A stretch of DNA of 64,000 nt. Source: Arthrobacter sp. FB24. GTDB taxonomy: Bacteria; Actinomycetota; Actinomycetes; Actinomycetales; Micrococcaceae. Of this stretch, positions 18,152-26,071 are shown piece after piece. The position numbers and the translations under genes were made by a program. Where the stretch lies: positions 1,488,001 to 1,552,000 of the forward strand of contig NC_008541.1 of the NCBI RefSeq assembly GCF_000196235.1. The letters run 5' to 3'. The first letter of the stretch is position 1. Every line of letters starts with the position of its first letter. Below the pieces are notes generated by a model. That model had not been told where the DNA came from. It searched no databases and was given only the letters and a program-made list of their open reading frames with translations.

Positions 18152-18775
18152 ATGAAGTTCATCAACGCGGGCGCACGTCCGGGCCAGCGGCACGTGGACA
18201 GCGATGCCGTCTTCACCATCCCCAACATCCTGACGGTGGTCCGGTTCATGGGCGTGCCGCTGTTCATCTGGCTTGTCCTGTGGCAGAAAGAGTATGCCCT
18301 CGCCACGATCGTACTGGTGATCATGGGCAGCACGGACTGGGTGGACGGGTACATCGCCCGTCGCTTCAACCAGACGTCCAGGCTGGGCCGGATCATGGAT
18401 CCGGTGGCTGACCGGATGGCCCTCATTGCCGTCGCCATCACCCTGGTGATCGCCGGCGTCGTGGAGTGGTGGTACCTGACGGCGCTGGTGGTTCCCGATG
18501 CCATCCTGATGGCCGTTTCGCTGTACTACTTCCACAGCCACCCGGATCTGCCCGTCAGCCGGATCGGAAAGGTCCGCACCGCGCTCCTCCTCGTGGGCAC
18601 CCCGCTGCTGGTGCTGGCCAAGCTGCCCATCCCGCTGACCGAAATCTACTTCGTAGCGGCGTGGATCTTCCTCGGCCTCGGGCTGATCGGCCACTGGGTG
18701 GCCGCCTACAACTATTTCCGGGCCATCATCCGTAAGGGCAGGCTCAAGGCCGCGAACGACGGCGGACGCGGCTGA
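18152..18775 (+). CDS. CDP-alcohol phosphatidyltransferase family protein
   Basis: 207 residues, about five membrane helices. The catalytic motif DG-x2-AR-x8-G-x3-D-x3-D is complete in DWVDGYIARRFNQTSRLGRIMDPVADR-type sequence near residues 70-96, with all Asp present. These enzymes transfer a phosphatidyl group from CDP-diacylglycerol to an alcohol such as glycerol-phosphate. NIPNILTVVRF-like sequence at residues 25-35 is typical of PgsA/ClsC relatives. The stop overlaps the next gene (TGATG). Confidence 0.9.
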   Translation: MKFINAGARPGQRHVDSDAVFTIPNILTVVRFMGVPLFIWLVLWQKEYALATIVLVIMGSTDWVDGYIARRFNQTSRLGRIMDPVADRMALIAVAITLVIAGVVEWWYLTALVVPDAILMAVSLYYFHSHPDLPVSRIGKVRTALLLVGTPLLVLAKLPIPLTEIYFVAAWIFLGLGLIGHWVAAYNYFRAIIRKGRLKAANDGGRG

Positions 18776-19680
18776 TGGTGTGGCTCGCCGTTTTCCTGGC
18801 GGTGCTGGGCGCCTTTTGCCTGGCCATCGGCGCGCAGCGCCAAGGCAGCGCGGTGAAAGCGGATACGGGCGGCCTTGCGCTTAGCACGCACGGCTTCCTT
18901 CGCCTCATCCGCAATCCGCGCTGGGTCTTCGGGCTCCTGCTGCTATGCGCCGGCATGGCGATGAACGCCGTCGCCCTCGTGTCGGCGCCGCTGACGGTGG
19001 TGCAGCCGATCGGAGCCATTGCCCTGGTCATCACCACAATCGTCAACGCCAAGGACCAGGGCCTGAGCATCAACCGGGCCACGGTGGTGGCCATCTCGGC
19101 GTGCGTCACCGGCTCGGCGATGTTCGTCCTGCTGGCGGTCAACGTGACGCAGGAAAACCACCATGTGAGTTTCGACGACGAACTCACCATCGTGCTGCTG
19201 CTCGCCCTCGCGGTGGGCGTCTTCGGCACGCTGGCACTGGTGTTCAAGCACCGGATGAGCGCCTTCATCTACATTCTCGGCGCGGGGGTGCTGTTCGGAT
19301 TCGTGGCCGTCCTGACCCGCATCATCGGCAAGCACCTGCTCGACCCCAACGGGCTCGCGCTGCTCAACGTGCAGTGGTATTCGGTGGTGGCCATCGTGGC
19401 GGCCGGCGGGCTGGGTTCGTGGTTTGTCCAGTCGGCGTACTCCGGCGGGCCGCCGGACCTCGTCATAGCGGGACTGACCGTTATCGACCCCATTGTTGGA
19501 ATCGCCATCGGCATCGCCATCCTCGGCGAACTCCGGTCGGATGTCCACGCCGTGCTGGCGATTGCCATGGGGGCGGCCGCTTCCCTTGCTATCGTGGGGG
19601 TAATCGCCCTCTCGCGGCACCATCCCGAAGTGACCAAGCGCAGGAAGGACGCGCGCAAGGCCGCAGGGCGTGTGTCCTAG
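18775..19680 (+). CDS. DMT-superfamily membrane transporter
   Basis: 301 residues with nine to ten membrane helices. The segment VSAPLTVVQPIGAIALVITTIVNA and the C-terminal GLTVIDPIVGIAIGIAILGE resemble the EamA/NIPA-like branch of DMT proteins. The substrate is unknown; NIPA-like members carry Mg2+. It is translationally coupled to the CDP-alcohol transferase by TGATG, which suggests an envelope or lipid-related role (inference). Confidence 0.83.
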   Translation: MVWLAVFLAVLGAFCLAIGAQRQGSAVKADTGGLALSTHGFLRLIRNPRWVFGLLLLCAGMAMNAVALVSAPLTVVQPIGAIALVITTIVNAKDQGLSINRATVVAISACVTGSAMFVLLAVNVTQENHHVSFDDELTIVLLLALAVGVFGTLALVFKHRMSAFIYILGAGVLFGFVAVLTRIIGKHLLDPNGLALLNVQWYSVVAIVAAGGLGSWFVQSAYSGGPPDLVIAGLTVIDPIVGIAIGIAILGELRSDVHAVLAIAMGAAASLAIVGVIALSRHHPEVTKRRKDARKAAGRVS

Positions 19681-19788
19681 GGGCGACTGATACCCAGACT
19701 TCGCCAGAAGTCCCGGCGCGACAGCGCCGGGGGCCAGCCGGCCGCCACAGCAGCGCTGACCGCACCGTGACCACCAGGAGCTCTCCCC

Positions 19789-20985
19789 GTGACCTTGCCC
19801 GACAGCCAGCAACCACTCACCATCCTGATTGCTGCGGACACCTACCCGCCCCACGTCAACGGAGCCGCGCAATTCGGATACCGTCTGGCCAAGGGCATGA
19901 CCGCACGCGGACACAATGTCCATGTGCTCGCGTGCCGGCCGGACAAGGGCAAAAGCTTCACCGAGTTCCGCACTGAGGGCACCGTGCACCGGATCCGCTC
20001 CCATTCAGTGCCCACGCACGAGTACTTCCGCATCACGTTCCCCTGGGAGATCAAGAAGGAGATCAGCCTCCTGTTTGACCGCGTCAAGCCGGACGTGGTG
20101 CACATCCAGAGCCACTACATGATCGGCGAACACGTGCTCTACGAAGCCGAGCGGCGCGGCGTGCGGATCATTGCCACCAACCACTTCATGCCGGAGAACC
20201 TGAACCCCTTCCTGCCGTTTCCGCAGTGGTTCAAGGACATCGTGGGACGCATCTCCTGGAAGGACATGGGCAAGGTGATGGGCCGGGCTGACGTCGTCAC
20301 CACGCCCACGCCGCTCGCAGCCAAGGCCATGCATCAGCATGCCTTCCTTCGCAAGGTCCTGCCGCTCTCCAACGGCATTGATTCGGCCGCCTATGAACTC
20401 CGCGAGGGCGAGGTCATGGAGCGGCACCCGTATCCCACCGTGCTGTTCGCCGGCCGTCTGGCGGAGGAGAAGCACGTCAACATCCTCATCGACGCGGTGG
20501 CAAAGACCCCGGCTGAGCTGAATGTCCACCTGGAGATCGTCGGTGGAGGCGAGGTCCGTGCGGCCCTCGAAGCGCAGGTGGCACGGCTGGGACTGGAACC
20601 GCGGGTGAAGTTCCTGGGCCTGGCCAGCGATGCCGAACTGCGGGAGGCCTACATCAAGGCGGACCTGTTCTGCATGCCGGGAACGGCTGAGCTCCAGTCG
20701 TTGGTCACGTTGGAGGCCATGTCCGCTTCCACCCCGGTGCTGCTGGCGGATGCGATGGCGCTGCCGCACCTGGTGCGCGACGGCGAAAACGGCTACCTCT
20801 TCACCCCGAATGACAGCGACGACCTCGCCGCCAAGATCACCCGGGTGCTGCAGCTTCCGGCCGAGGAGCTCGCCGCGATGGGCAAGGCCAGCCGCTGCAT
20901 GGTGGAGCCGCACAGCATCCAGGGGACGCTGCAGACGTTTGAAGACCTCTACCGCGGGGCCACCTACGACGACAAAGTGGTGTAA
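19789..20985 (+). CDS. GT4-type glycosyltransferase
   Basis: 398 residues. The N-terminal Rossmann half begins TILIAADTYPPHVNGAAQFGYRLAKGM, typical of GT4 enzymes; NGID marks the domain boundary; TVLFAGRLAEEKHVNILIDA and EIVGGGE form the donor domain; and MPGTAELQSLVTLEAMSASTPVL is the E-x7-E motif region that binds the nucleotide sugar. Likely acts at the inner membrane on a lipid or glycoside acceptor. GTG 19789 start; 108 bp downstream of the DMT gene with no clear terminator between. Confidence 0.9.
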   Translation: MTLPDSQQPLTILIAADTYPPHVNGAAQFGYRLAKGMTARGHNVHVLACRPDKGKSFTEFRTEGTVHRIRSHSVPTHEYFRITFPWEIKKEISLLFDRVKPDVVHIQSHYMIGEHVLYEAERRGVRIIATNHFMPENLNPFLPFPQWFKDIVGRISWKDMGKVMGRADVVTTPTPLAAKAMHQHAFLRKVLPLSNGIDSAAYELREGEVMERHPYPTVLFAGRLAEEKHVNILIDAVAKTPAELNVHLEIVGGGEVRAALEAQVARLGLEPRVKFLGLASDAELREAYIKADLFCMPGTAELQSLVTLEAMSASTPVLLADAMALPHLVRDGENGYLFTPNDSDDLAAKITRVLQLPAEELAAMGKASRCMVEPHSIQGTLQTFEDLYRGATYDDKVV

Positions 20986-21117
20986 TTCCCACGCCGTGCC
21001 AGCCAATGCCGCCGGCGCCGGGGTGCTGGTGCGCGTAACAGGCGAATACTATTGCTAGAGTGTTTTTGCCCCGGATGTGCCGAGGCTCCCTGCGGAGCCG
21101 GCCGTCCGCGGGCGCAC

Positions 21118-21191
21118 GGGGCTATAGCTCAGCTGGTTAGAGCGCGGGACTCATAATCCTAAGGTCCTCGGTTCAAGTCCGAGTAGCCCTA
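21118..21191 (+). tRNA. tRNA with CAT anticodon (Met elongator; Ile2 possible); attachment site of the element
   Basis: 74 nt, anticodon CAT at 21152-21154. The D-arm and length are those of an elongator, not the initiator. The 1-72 pair is G-U, 27-43 is C-A, and 28-42 is G-U, so acceptor and anticodon stems are slightly weak. From sequence alone I cannot separate Met from Ile2 (lysidine-modified CAU). The 3' half from base 21154 on is duplicated at 35428-35466, the far end of the integrated element, so the element rebuilds the gene on integration. No CCA is encoded. Confidence 0.92.
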
Positions 21192-21192
21192 C
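21154..21192. repeat. attL: 39-bp direct repeat within the tRNA gene
   Basis: Identical over 39 bp to 35428-35466, starting at the third anticodon base (TAATCCTAAGG...) and ending one base past the discriminator (...TAGCCCTAC). It covers the anticodon-loop 3' side, T-arm and acceptor 3' strand, the usual target of tyrosine integrases. Confidence 0.95.
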
Positions 21193-21196
21193 GCGA

Positions 21197-21245
21197 AAAG
21201 AGCCCCTGACCTGCGGAAACGCTGGTCAGGGGCTCTTTCATTTTG
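21197..21245 (+). terminator. Element-borne terminator downstream of the tRNA
   Basis: 15-bp perfect stem (AAAGAGCCCCTGACC at 21197-21211 with 21224-21238), 12-base loop, then TTTCATTTT. It lies inside the element, 5 bp after attL, so it replaces the host terminator that was moved to 35525-35564. Confidence 0.88.
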
Positions 21246-21283
21246 GAGTTCTCAGGTAGCAATCCACCGGAAACCCACCGCTA

Positions 21284-21919
21284 TCACTTTTGAGCAGCCA
21301 GTCCATAGGCGCGCAGCACGGCCAGATGCCTCACCGAGTCGCCGGTTTCGACAACTCTCGTAACCCACTTGATCCGTGATCTGTACGCGAATGCTTGGAA
21401 CCGGGAAGTCATCAGGACGTCATAGAGAAGTTTGAAGTAGGGAACCACGCGCCGCTCTATTGTTTCCATGCCTACGCCGGCGAGCAGAAGGCCCTGCAAG
21501 ATTCCGCCGGCGTGCTCTACCAATCGAACAACCGGCGGGGGTAGATGTGGCCCGCCCACCGCATAGGCCTCTTCGAGTTCCACGGAGAGGGCGCGGAGTT
21601 TGTCGAGCTTCGATTCGTTGTGGAGCTCGATCGCGGCAGCGACTTGCATCCGGACATCCTCGGGTAGGTCCTCCCGCGTCGCTTCCATAATGCCCAAGCG
21701 ACTCTGGATCATGATGGCCCGCACCACGCGCAGGAGTTCCAGCTGGTCCTTGGCGCGTTGGGAGAACTTTTCATTGCGGACCTGCAGCCGTGGCTTGAGG
21801 AAGAAATCAACCAGGAGTGCCACGACAGCGCCGGCAGCAGCCGTCGCCAGGACGGTGCCAAGGCTCCATGCAGGGGCAGCTGCGGCCGCGTCAGCTGCGA
21901 CGGAGGCAATGCCCCTCAC
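21284..21919 (-). CDS. Hypothetical membrane protein coupled to the integrase
   Basis: 211 residues from GTG 21917-21919, whose GTGA overlaps the integrase stop. One hydrophobic segment near the N-terminus (LGTVLATAAAGAVVALLVDFFL) is followed by a basic anchor KPRLQVRNEK and a soluble helical domain of about 160 residues. I recognise no family. Being the last gene of the repressor-integrase operon, it is probably expressed in the integrated state, which is where superinfection exclusion or host-fitness genes are often placed (inference). Confidence 0.7.
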   Translation of the reverse strand: MRGIASVAADAAAAAPAWSLGTVLATAAAGAVVALLVDFFLKPRLQVRNEKFSQRAKDQLELLRVVRAIMIQSRLGIMEATREDLPEDVRMQVAAAIELHNESKLDKLRALSVELEEAYAVGGPHLPPPVVRLVEHAGGILQGLLLAGVGMETIERRVVPYFKLLYDVLMTSRFQAFAYRSRIKWVTRVVETGDSVRHLAVLRAYGLAAQK

Positions 21920-23106
21920 TCTTGAACCATTCCGAACGCCTCGAGGAGCACCGTGTTGTCCGGGGCCTCGTGTGTCTTCTGCACGTAGTGCTTCCGTGTG
22001 ACGTTCTCGCTGGAGTGGCCGAGCTGGGCTGATGCGCTGGCCATCCCGGAGGACGCCTCGAGCAGGGTTCCCACGGTTTTCCGAAATGTGTGAGGTGTGA
22101 CCCACTGGAATCCGAGATCGTCACGGGCGGAGCGCCACTGCTTCCGGAAATTGTTGGGATCCCGGAGTGAACCGACGGCCGAAGGGAACACGACGTCCCA
22201 CGGATTGGCTTCCATCTGCCCAATTTGCCGCCTCAGGAGCATTTCTACGGCGAAAGCGGGTAGGAAGTACCTTTGGCGAGAATGGGCGCTCTTAGGGTGG
22301 TCCTGGATGGTTAGTCCCTGTCCTGGCATGTAGACGATCGTTCCGTTCACCGTGACTGTCGGTTTCGCGGACTTCAAGTCGATGTCTTTCCAGCGGATGG
22401 CCAGCGCTTCGCCGATACGCGCACCTGTGGCAAGCATGATGTCGACGACGTCGAGCATGTCCACGGTCGGGTAGCGGCCGGCCTGCTTCTTGCTGGCCTC
22501 CCACTGCCGTAGGCCAGCCCGCAGCGCGCCCACCTCGGCCACCGTGAGGGCCCGGACCTCTTTGTGATTGGTGGGGATGGCGGCGACGTCACGCAGCGGG
22601 TTCCCGTCGAGTGCTCCGTGGCGTGCTGCCAGGCCCAGCATGCCGGACAGGACCGTCTTGCAGAGCTTCGCCGTGGCGTTCCCGTGCTTGGTCCGCATCG
22701 TCTTCAGGAAACGGTCCAGGGTGGAAACGGTCGCTTCCCGGATCCGGAGGCCGCCGACGCCCGGGCAGACGTAGTTGTCCATGATGTCCCGGTACCGCCG
22801 GCGGGTGTTCAGCGCCCTGTCAGTGTCCTCGAATTCGGCCCACCAGACCACGGCCAGTTTGGTGATCCGCATGTCGCCGGTGATGTCCTCGCCGGCCGGC
22901 ATCGCCCGATCTGTCAGGGCCGCGATCAGCAGCCGCTCGGCTTTGCCACCTCTGTCGGCCTTGGACGTGGCCGTGGCTCGGGCCTCCACCTTCCGGGTTA
23001 TCCCGTCGAAGTCCCGGAACCTTGCCATGGCCCGCCACACGCCTGGCGTTACCTCGTCTCTGCTGATTTTCCCCCATGTGCCGATCTGCAGCGGTGGCCT
23101 AGGCAT
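21916..23106 (-). CDS. int: Tyrosine-type site-specific integrase
   Basis: 396 residues. An N-terminal arm-binding domain (to about residue 70) and SAM-like core-binding domain (ITKLAVVWWAEFEDTDRALNTRRRYRDIM region) precede the catalytic domain. Catalytic residues: Arg in TGARIGEALAIRW, His-x-x-Arg in TPHTFRKTVGTLL, His in AQLGHSS, and Tyr in RKHYVQKT near residue 374. It would recombine the 39-bp tRNA-derived att sites. Its start overlaps the repressor stop by 8 bp, so the two are co-translated and integrase is likely under repressor control. Confidence 0.95.
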   Translation of the reverse strand: MPRPPLQIGTWGKISRDEVTPGVWRAMARFRDFDGITRKVEARATATSKADRGGKAERLLIAALTDRAMPAGEDITGDMRITKLAVVWWAEFEDTDRALNTRRRYRDIMDNYVCPGVGGLRIREATVSTLDRFLKTMRTKHGNATAKLCKTVLSGMLGLAARHGALDGNPLRDVAAIPTNHKEVRALTVAEVGALRAGLRQWEASKKQAGRYPTVDMLDVVDIMLATGARIGEALAIRWKDIDLKSAKPTVTVNGTIVYMPGQGLTIQDHPKSAHSRQRYFLPAFAVEMLLRRQIGQMEANPWDVVFPSAVGSLRDPNNFRKQWRSARDDLGFQWVTPHTFRKTVGTLLEASSGMASASAQLGHSSENVTRKHYVQKTHEAPDNTVLLEAFGMVQE

Positions 23107-23764
23107 GGTCTAGCCCGGCGCCTGGAGTGACGCTTCGAATGGCTTCCTCTAAGTCTGGAGACAGCTTTGGGATGGGGAGTTGCTTCTCCGTCAGGAAATC
23201 GAATGAGGGCCTGGCCTCCTGCGCTATCTTGGTTCGCTGCCGCCGCGTCTGATCGATCACCGGTTCCATCCCTTCCATATCCATGGCAGTCATCTTTTCA
23301 ATGACTCTCGATATCACCGTCCAGGCGGCTTCCGACTTTGCCAGTCCGATGTTTGCTTGGAGGTGCTCGATAAAGGTCATATACGGGTCGGTGGCGTCCC
23401 ATGCCAGCCCCATGTCGATTGCCAAGGCAGCGTCGGTGAACCAAAGCCATCCGGCAAAGGGGGATCGGTAGTCCCCTGGCAGTACCTCTACTGGTCCCGG
23501 TTCATCTACTGGGAACAGTAACGCGGCCGGCGGAACGCGCAGAGCTGCGGCTATTGCGGAGATCTCCGCAATAGTGATGTTTCGCCTGGACCCACTTTCA
23601 AGGTTGGCGAGCGTTGTACGGAGCAGTTTGTAGCCGATTTCGTTGGTGCATGTATCCGCCACGGCCTGAACCGACATTCCGGCGGCCGACCTCACCTTGC
23701 GCACCCTGCCCCCAAGCGCCTGCGCTTGCCTCTTCATCCATTCGTCGCCACTAGCGTTTGTCAT
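23099..23764 (-). CDS. XRE-family (HTH) transcriptional repressor of the element
   Basis: 221 residues. Residues 10-75 form an XRE-type helix-turn-helix (LGGRVRKVRSAAGMSVQAVADTC...TTLANLESGSRRNITIAEISAIAAAL). The remaining 140 residues show no RecA-cleavage Ala-Gly/Ser-Lys dyad that I can see, so it does not look like a LexA/CI-type self-cleaving repressor; satellite Stl proteins also lack one and are relieved by helper-phage proteins. ATG 23762-23764 lies within a TGTCAT...ATGACG palindrome, consistent with autoregulation. Confidence 0.85.
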   Translation of the reverse strand: MTNASGDEWMKRQAQALGGRVRKVRSAAGMSVQAVADTCTNEIGYKLLRTTLANLESGSRRNITIAEISAIAAALRVPPAALLFPVDEPGPVEVLPGDYRSPFAGWLWFTDAALAIDMGLAWDATDPYMTFIEHLQANIGLAKSEAAWTVISRVIEKMTAMDMEGMEPVIDQTRRQRTKIAQEARPSFDFLTEKQLPIPKLSPDLEEAIRSVTPGAGLDHA

Positions 23765-23884
23765 AGTTCATGACGATATCTCAGTTTTTCGTCAGTTACT
23801 AGTTGCTAAGCATTGAAATCTGTGCAACGCTTGGCTCGTCAGGCAAACTGACGAAGATATCAGAAAGCGTCATGTGGCATGACG
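23759..23884. promoter_or_regulatory. Divergent control region with three CGTCA-type 17-bp operators
   Basis: Three palindromes of equal geometry (6-bp arms, 5-bp spacer): 23759-23775 (TGTCAT/ATGACG), 23837-23853 (CGTCAG/CTGACG, perfect) and 23868-23884 (CGTCAT/ATGACG, perfect, arms extend to 7). An extra half-site CGTCAG lies at 23790-23795. The middle one fills exactly the 17-bp space between a possible -35 TTGGCT (23831-23836) and -10 AAGATA (23854-23859) for the rightward genes; the last abuts their ribosome site. The region is clearly more A+T-rich than its surroundings. Confidence 0.7.
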
Positions 23885-23895
23885 GAGGAGGAAGT

Positions 23896-24117
23896 ATGAC
23901 TACGGCGATTGACCAAGCGCAGGCAAATGCAGGGCACGGGATTCTTGCAACAAAAGACATTGCAGAGAGGTACAGCGTTCCGGTCGCCACAGTTAGGAAA
24001 TGGCGGCACATGGGTTACGGCCCCAGAGGTTTCGTTTGCGGAAAATACGTCCGGTACCGCCTCGCCGATTGCTTGGCGTGGGAAGAATCTCAAGTCCACG
24101 CTGACGGGGCGGCGTGA
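23896..24117 (+). CDS. AlpA/excisionase-like helix-turn-helix protein
   Basis: 73 residues. ILATKDIAERYSVPVATVRKWRHMGYGPRGF then KYVRYRLADCLAWEES is the MerR-like winged helix found in excisionases and AlpA proteins. It begins at ATG 23896 behind a strong GGAGGAGGAAG. As the first rightward gene facing the repressor it would be the excision or early activator protein. In Gram-positive satellites an AlpA-type gene upstream of the replication gene is characteristic. Its stop overlaps the next start (GTGA). Confidence 0.85.
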   Translation: MTTAIDQAQANAGHGILATKDIAERYSVPVATVRKWRHMGYGPRGFVCGKYVRYRLADCLAWEESQVHADGAA

Positions 24118-24299
24118 CCGGCGCAATGGCCCTCACCCCAGAGCAGCAGAAGAAGCTGGACCGGCTAGTCCGCATCCAAGCGGAAGCCAAAGATCTGGAA
24201 CTCGTGCTGACTGTTCGCTGCAAAACCTGCGGCGCCCCACTATCCGCGGCGAAGAGCATGACACAAGTCGAAGGCCCGGTCTGCCGGGCAAAAAAATAA
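24114..24299 (+). CDS. Small DUF6011-like zinc-ribbon protein
   Basis: 61 residues from GTG 24114 (overlapping the upstream stop), or 57 from ATG 24126. The C-terminus reads VRCKTCGAPLSAAKSMTQVEGPVCRAKK, the pattern C-x2-CG-x-PL-(S/T)...GPxC seen in DUF6011 proteins of phages and mobile elements. Probably binds one zinc through three Cys and a fourth ligand. Function unknown. Confidence 0.72.
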   Translation: MTGAMALTPEQQKKLDRLVRIQAEAKDLELVLTVRCKTCGAPLSAAKSMTQVEGPVCRAKK

Positions 24300-24364
24300 C
24301 GGTCCCGCAGGCACCACCCTGCAGGACCGTCGATCGAAAACCAACCAGCAGAAGGAATCCGAAC

Positions 24365-24682
24365 ATGTTCACGACCACTATCTCACCTGGCACGTCAGTA
24401 CGGCCAGTACCTGCAGATGAGCAGTGCCTGCCGGTAGCTAACCCCTACGCGACGGCAACCAACCCGGAGCTTGAGCGTCATCATTGGCAGAACCTCGCCG
24501 GAATGGTCGCCAGCTTCCGTCCCGGATGGCCCATTGACCGGATCCTAGCGAACCTGTGGGACGCCCGGAACAAGCAGAGCTTCCCGGAACTCGCTCACGT
24601 GGCGCTCGCTGTGGCAATGAATCCGAAGTACAACGGGCCCGGAGCCATATACCTCGCAGCGGCAGCCGTGATCGAACTTTGA
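24365..24682 (+). CDS. Hypothetical element protein
   Basis: 105 residues from ATG 24365 with AAGGAA upstream. The first 35 residues look disordered; the rest (LERHHWQNLAGMVASFRPGWPIDRILANLWDARNKQSFPELAHVALAVAMNPK) is predicted helical and resembles small replication-region proteins of actinophages, but I recognise no named family. It precedes the initiator gene by about 125 bp. Confidence 0.68.
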   Translation: MFTTTISPGTSVRPVPADEQCLPVANPYATATNPELERHHWQNLAGMVASFRPGWPIDRILANLWDARNKQSFPELAHVALAVAMNPKYNGPGAIYLAAAAVIEL

Positions 24683-24789
24683 GCACACGGGAGTCGTCTG
24701 ACCTCGCTGCGGCGACGCCGGCGAAGGCCGGCAAAGTCGCCCTCAAGACCGTGCAGCCGAACTGCACCATCGACAAAGACCAGAACTAA
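24679..24789 (+). CDS. Possible 36-aa protein
   Basis: A TTG at 24679 overlaps the preceding stop (TTGA) and opens a 36-codon frame ending at TAA 24787-24789. It has no visible ribosome site of its own and could only be expressed by coupling. The short frame ends 19 bp before the initiator gene start. Weakly supported. Confidence 0.25.
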   Translation: MSTRESSDLAAATPAKAGKVALKTVQPNCTIDKDQN

Positions 24790-24808
24790 CGGAGAGGAAG
24801 GGCACCCT

Positions 24809-26071
24809 TTGGACCAGGACCGCGATTTCACCCGCGAACCGATTGGGCGGTTCGAATGGGAACGCATCCTGCGCCGCATACAGGTCAGCGCCCCGAGCGT
24901 GAAGCTCGTCGGATTCACCATGGCAACCTATGCCGATGCCGACGGCGGCCGGGTACGTCCAGGGCAGAGCAGGCTCGCAGCAGTCATCGGCACGAGCATC
25001 AGCACGGTCCGCCGAGGCCAGACGGAGCTCGAGGACATCGGCATGCTGGACATGGTCGTCAAGGGTCGGTCATTCGGCCGGGGCCACCTCGGATCCTTCG
25101 CCAGCGAGTACCGGCTGAGTGTCCCGTCTGATCTCCTCGAGGCTATTCCGATGCTGGACCAGGACGAACAGAACTACGGCGCACCAGTGACCGGTACTTC
25201 TGCGAACAACCGCCCACCCATGACACCTAGTTCCGCAGAACTACCGGTCATATCAGAAGAACTACCGGTCACCAGTGAAGAACTACCGGTCATATGGGCA
25301 GAAGAACCGGTCACCCATGAACACCCACCACAACATGAACACCACAACAAAGACCAGAACAAAGAACATCAGTCACTCTCCGTCGCCGAAGCTGACGCGC
25401 AGGCGCGTGATCCGAGGCAGGGAGAAATAGAAATTGATCTCCCTACGGAAGAACCACCCCTGTCCAAGGCCGCTCTTGCCAAACAAATAGCTGAGGACTT
25501 CCAGGACTGGTACGCCATCTATCCCAAGCATTCAGGTAGGGGAGCGGCTGTGAACTCCTACACCAAGGCACGGAAGAACGGCGCCACTCTTGGGGAACTC
25601 CTCGCCGGCGCCAGACGATACGCAGCCGAGCGTCAAGGGCAGGACCCGCAGTTCACCAAGGCTCCAGCCACCTGGCTGAATCAGGAGTGCTGGGCCGACG
25701 ACCCAGACCATGTGGGGGAGCTCGACGTCGAAGCGATCCTCGGCAAGGACTACTGGACTCCCGGGCCGCCGCCGGCAGGCCTCAGCGTCTCCGAAGAAAT
25801 CGACTGGAAGAAAGAGCAGCGGGCCGTCCGGAACGGACAACGGCTCGAAGAGGCCAAAACCAAGGCGTCAACCGGCAAGCTCTCGCCGTGGGATCCGGCC
25901 TACCACCGCCAAGGCAAGCTCACGCTTTCGCAGAAGATGCAAAACACCATCTCCGGCGGTTATCGCCTGCAGGCACAGATGGACGCAGCGAACGGCAACA
26001 CCGTCCCCCGGCAATACCAGTGGTGCAACCCACCCCGAGAACTCGAAGCCCCAGAACAGGAATCAGCATGA
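24809..26071 (+). CDS. Replication-initiator-like protein with N-terminal winged helix
   Basis: 420 residues. Residues about 15-105 (SVKLVGFTMATYADADGG...RLAAVIGTSISTVRRGQTELEDIGMLDMV) form an HTH_36/lambda-O-like winged helix. Residues 143-175 are a low-complexity ELPV(I/T)S-type heptad repeat whose DNA forms four 21-bp iterons. Then comes an acidic linker, and a C-terminal domain (FQDWYAIYPKHSGRGAAVNSYTKARKNGAT...TWLNQECW) of the kind found in phage replication proteins that load helicase. The start is TTG 24809 behind GGAGAGGAAGG. Role inferred from layout. Confidence 0.78.
   Translation: MDQDRDFTREPIGRFEWERILRRIQVSAPSVKLVGFTMATYADADGGRVRPGQSRLAAVIGTSISTVRRGQTELEDIGMLDMVVKGRSFGRGHLGSFASEYRLSVPSDLLEAIPMLDQDEQNYGAPVTGTSANNRPPMTPSSAELPVISEELPVTSEELPVIWAEEPVTHEHPPQHEHHNKDQNKEHQSLSVAEADAQARDPRQGEIEIDLPTEEPPLSKAALAKQIAEDFQDWYAIYPKHSGRGAAVNSYTKARKNGATLGELLAGARRYAAERQGQDPQFTKAPATWLNQECWADDPDHVGELDVEAILGKDYWTPGPPPAGLSVSEEIDWKKEQRAVRNGQRLEEAKTKASTGKLSPWDPAYHRQGKLTLSQKMQNTISGGYRLQAQMDAANGNTVPRQYQWCNPPRELEAPEQESA
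25188..25375. repeat. Iteron array and A-rich stretch inside the initiator gene: putative replication origin
   Basis: GAACTACCGGTCA occurs at 25238, 25259 and 25280 and a two-mismatch copy at 25301, giving an exact 21-bp period (two helical turns). An inverted partial copy TGACCGGTA lies at 25188-25196. Directly downstream, 25321-25375 is A-rich on the + strand and about 55% A+T, against roughly 40% around it. The order iterons then A+T-rich stretch inside the initiator gene is that of lambda ori in gene O. Confidence 0.65.

Noticed and set aside
25238..25313. CRISPR array
   Set aside because: Four 21-bp periodic units without unique spacers, inside a coding frame; no cas genes in the window. 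Iterons fit better.
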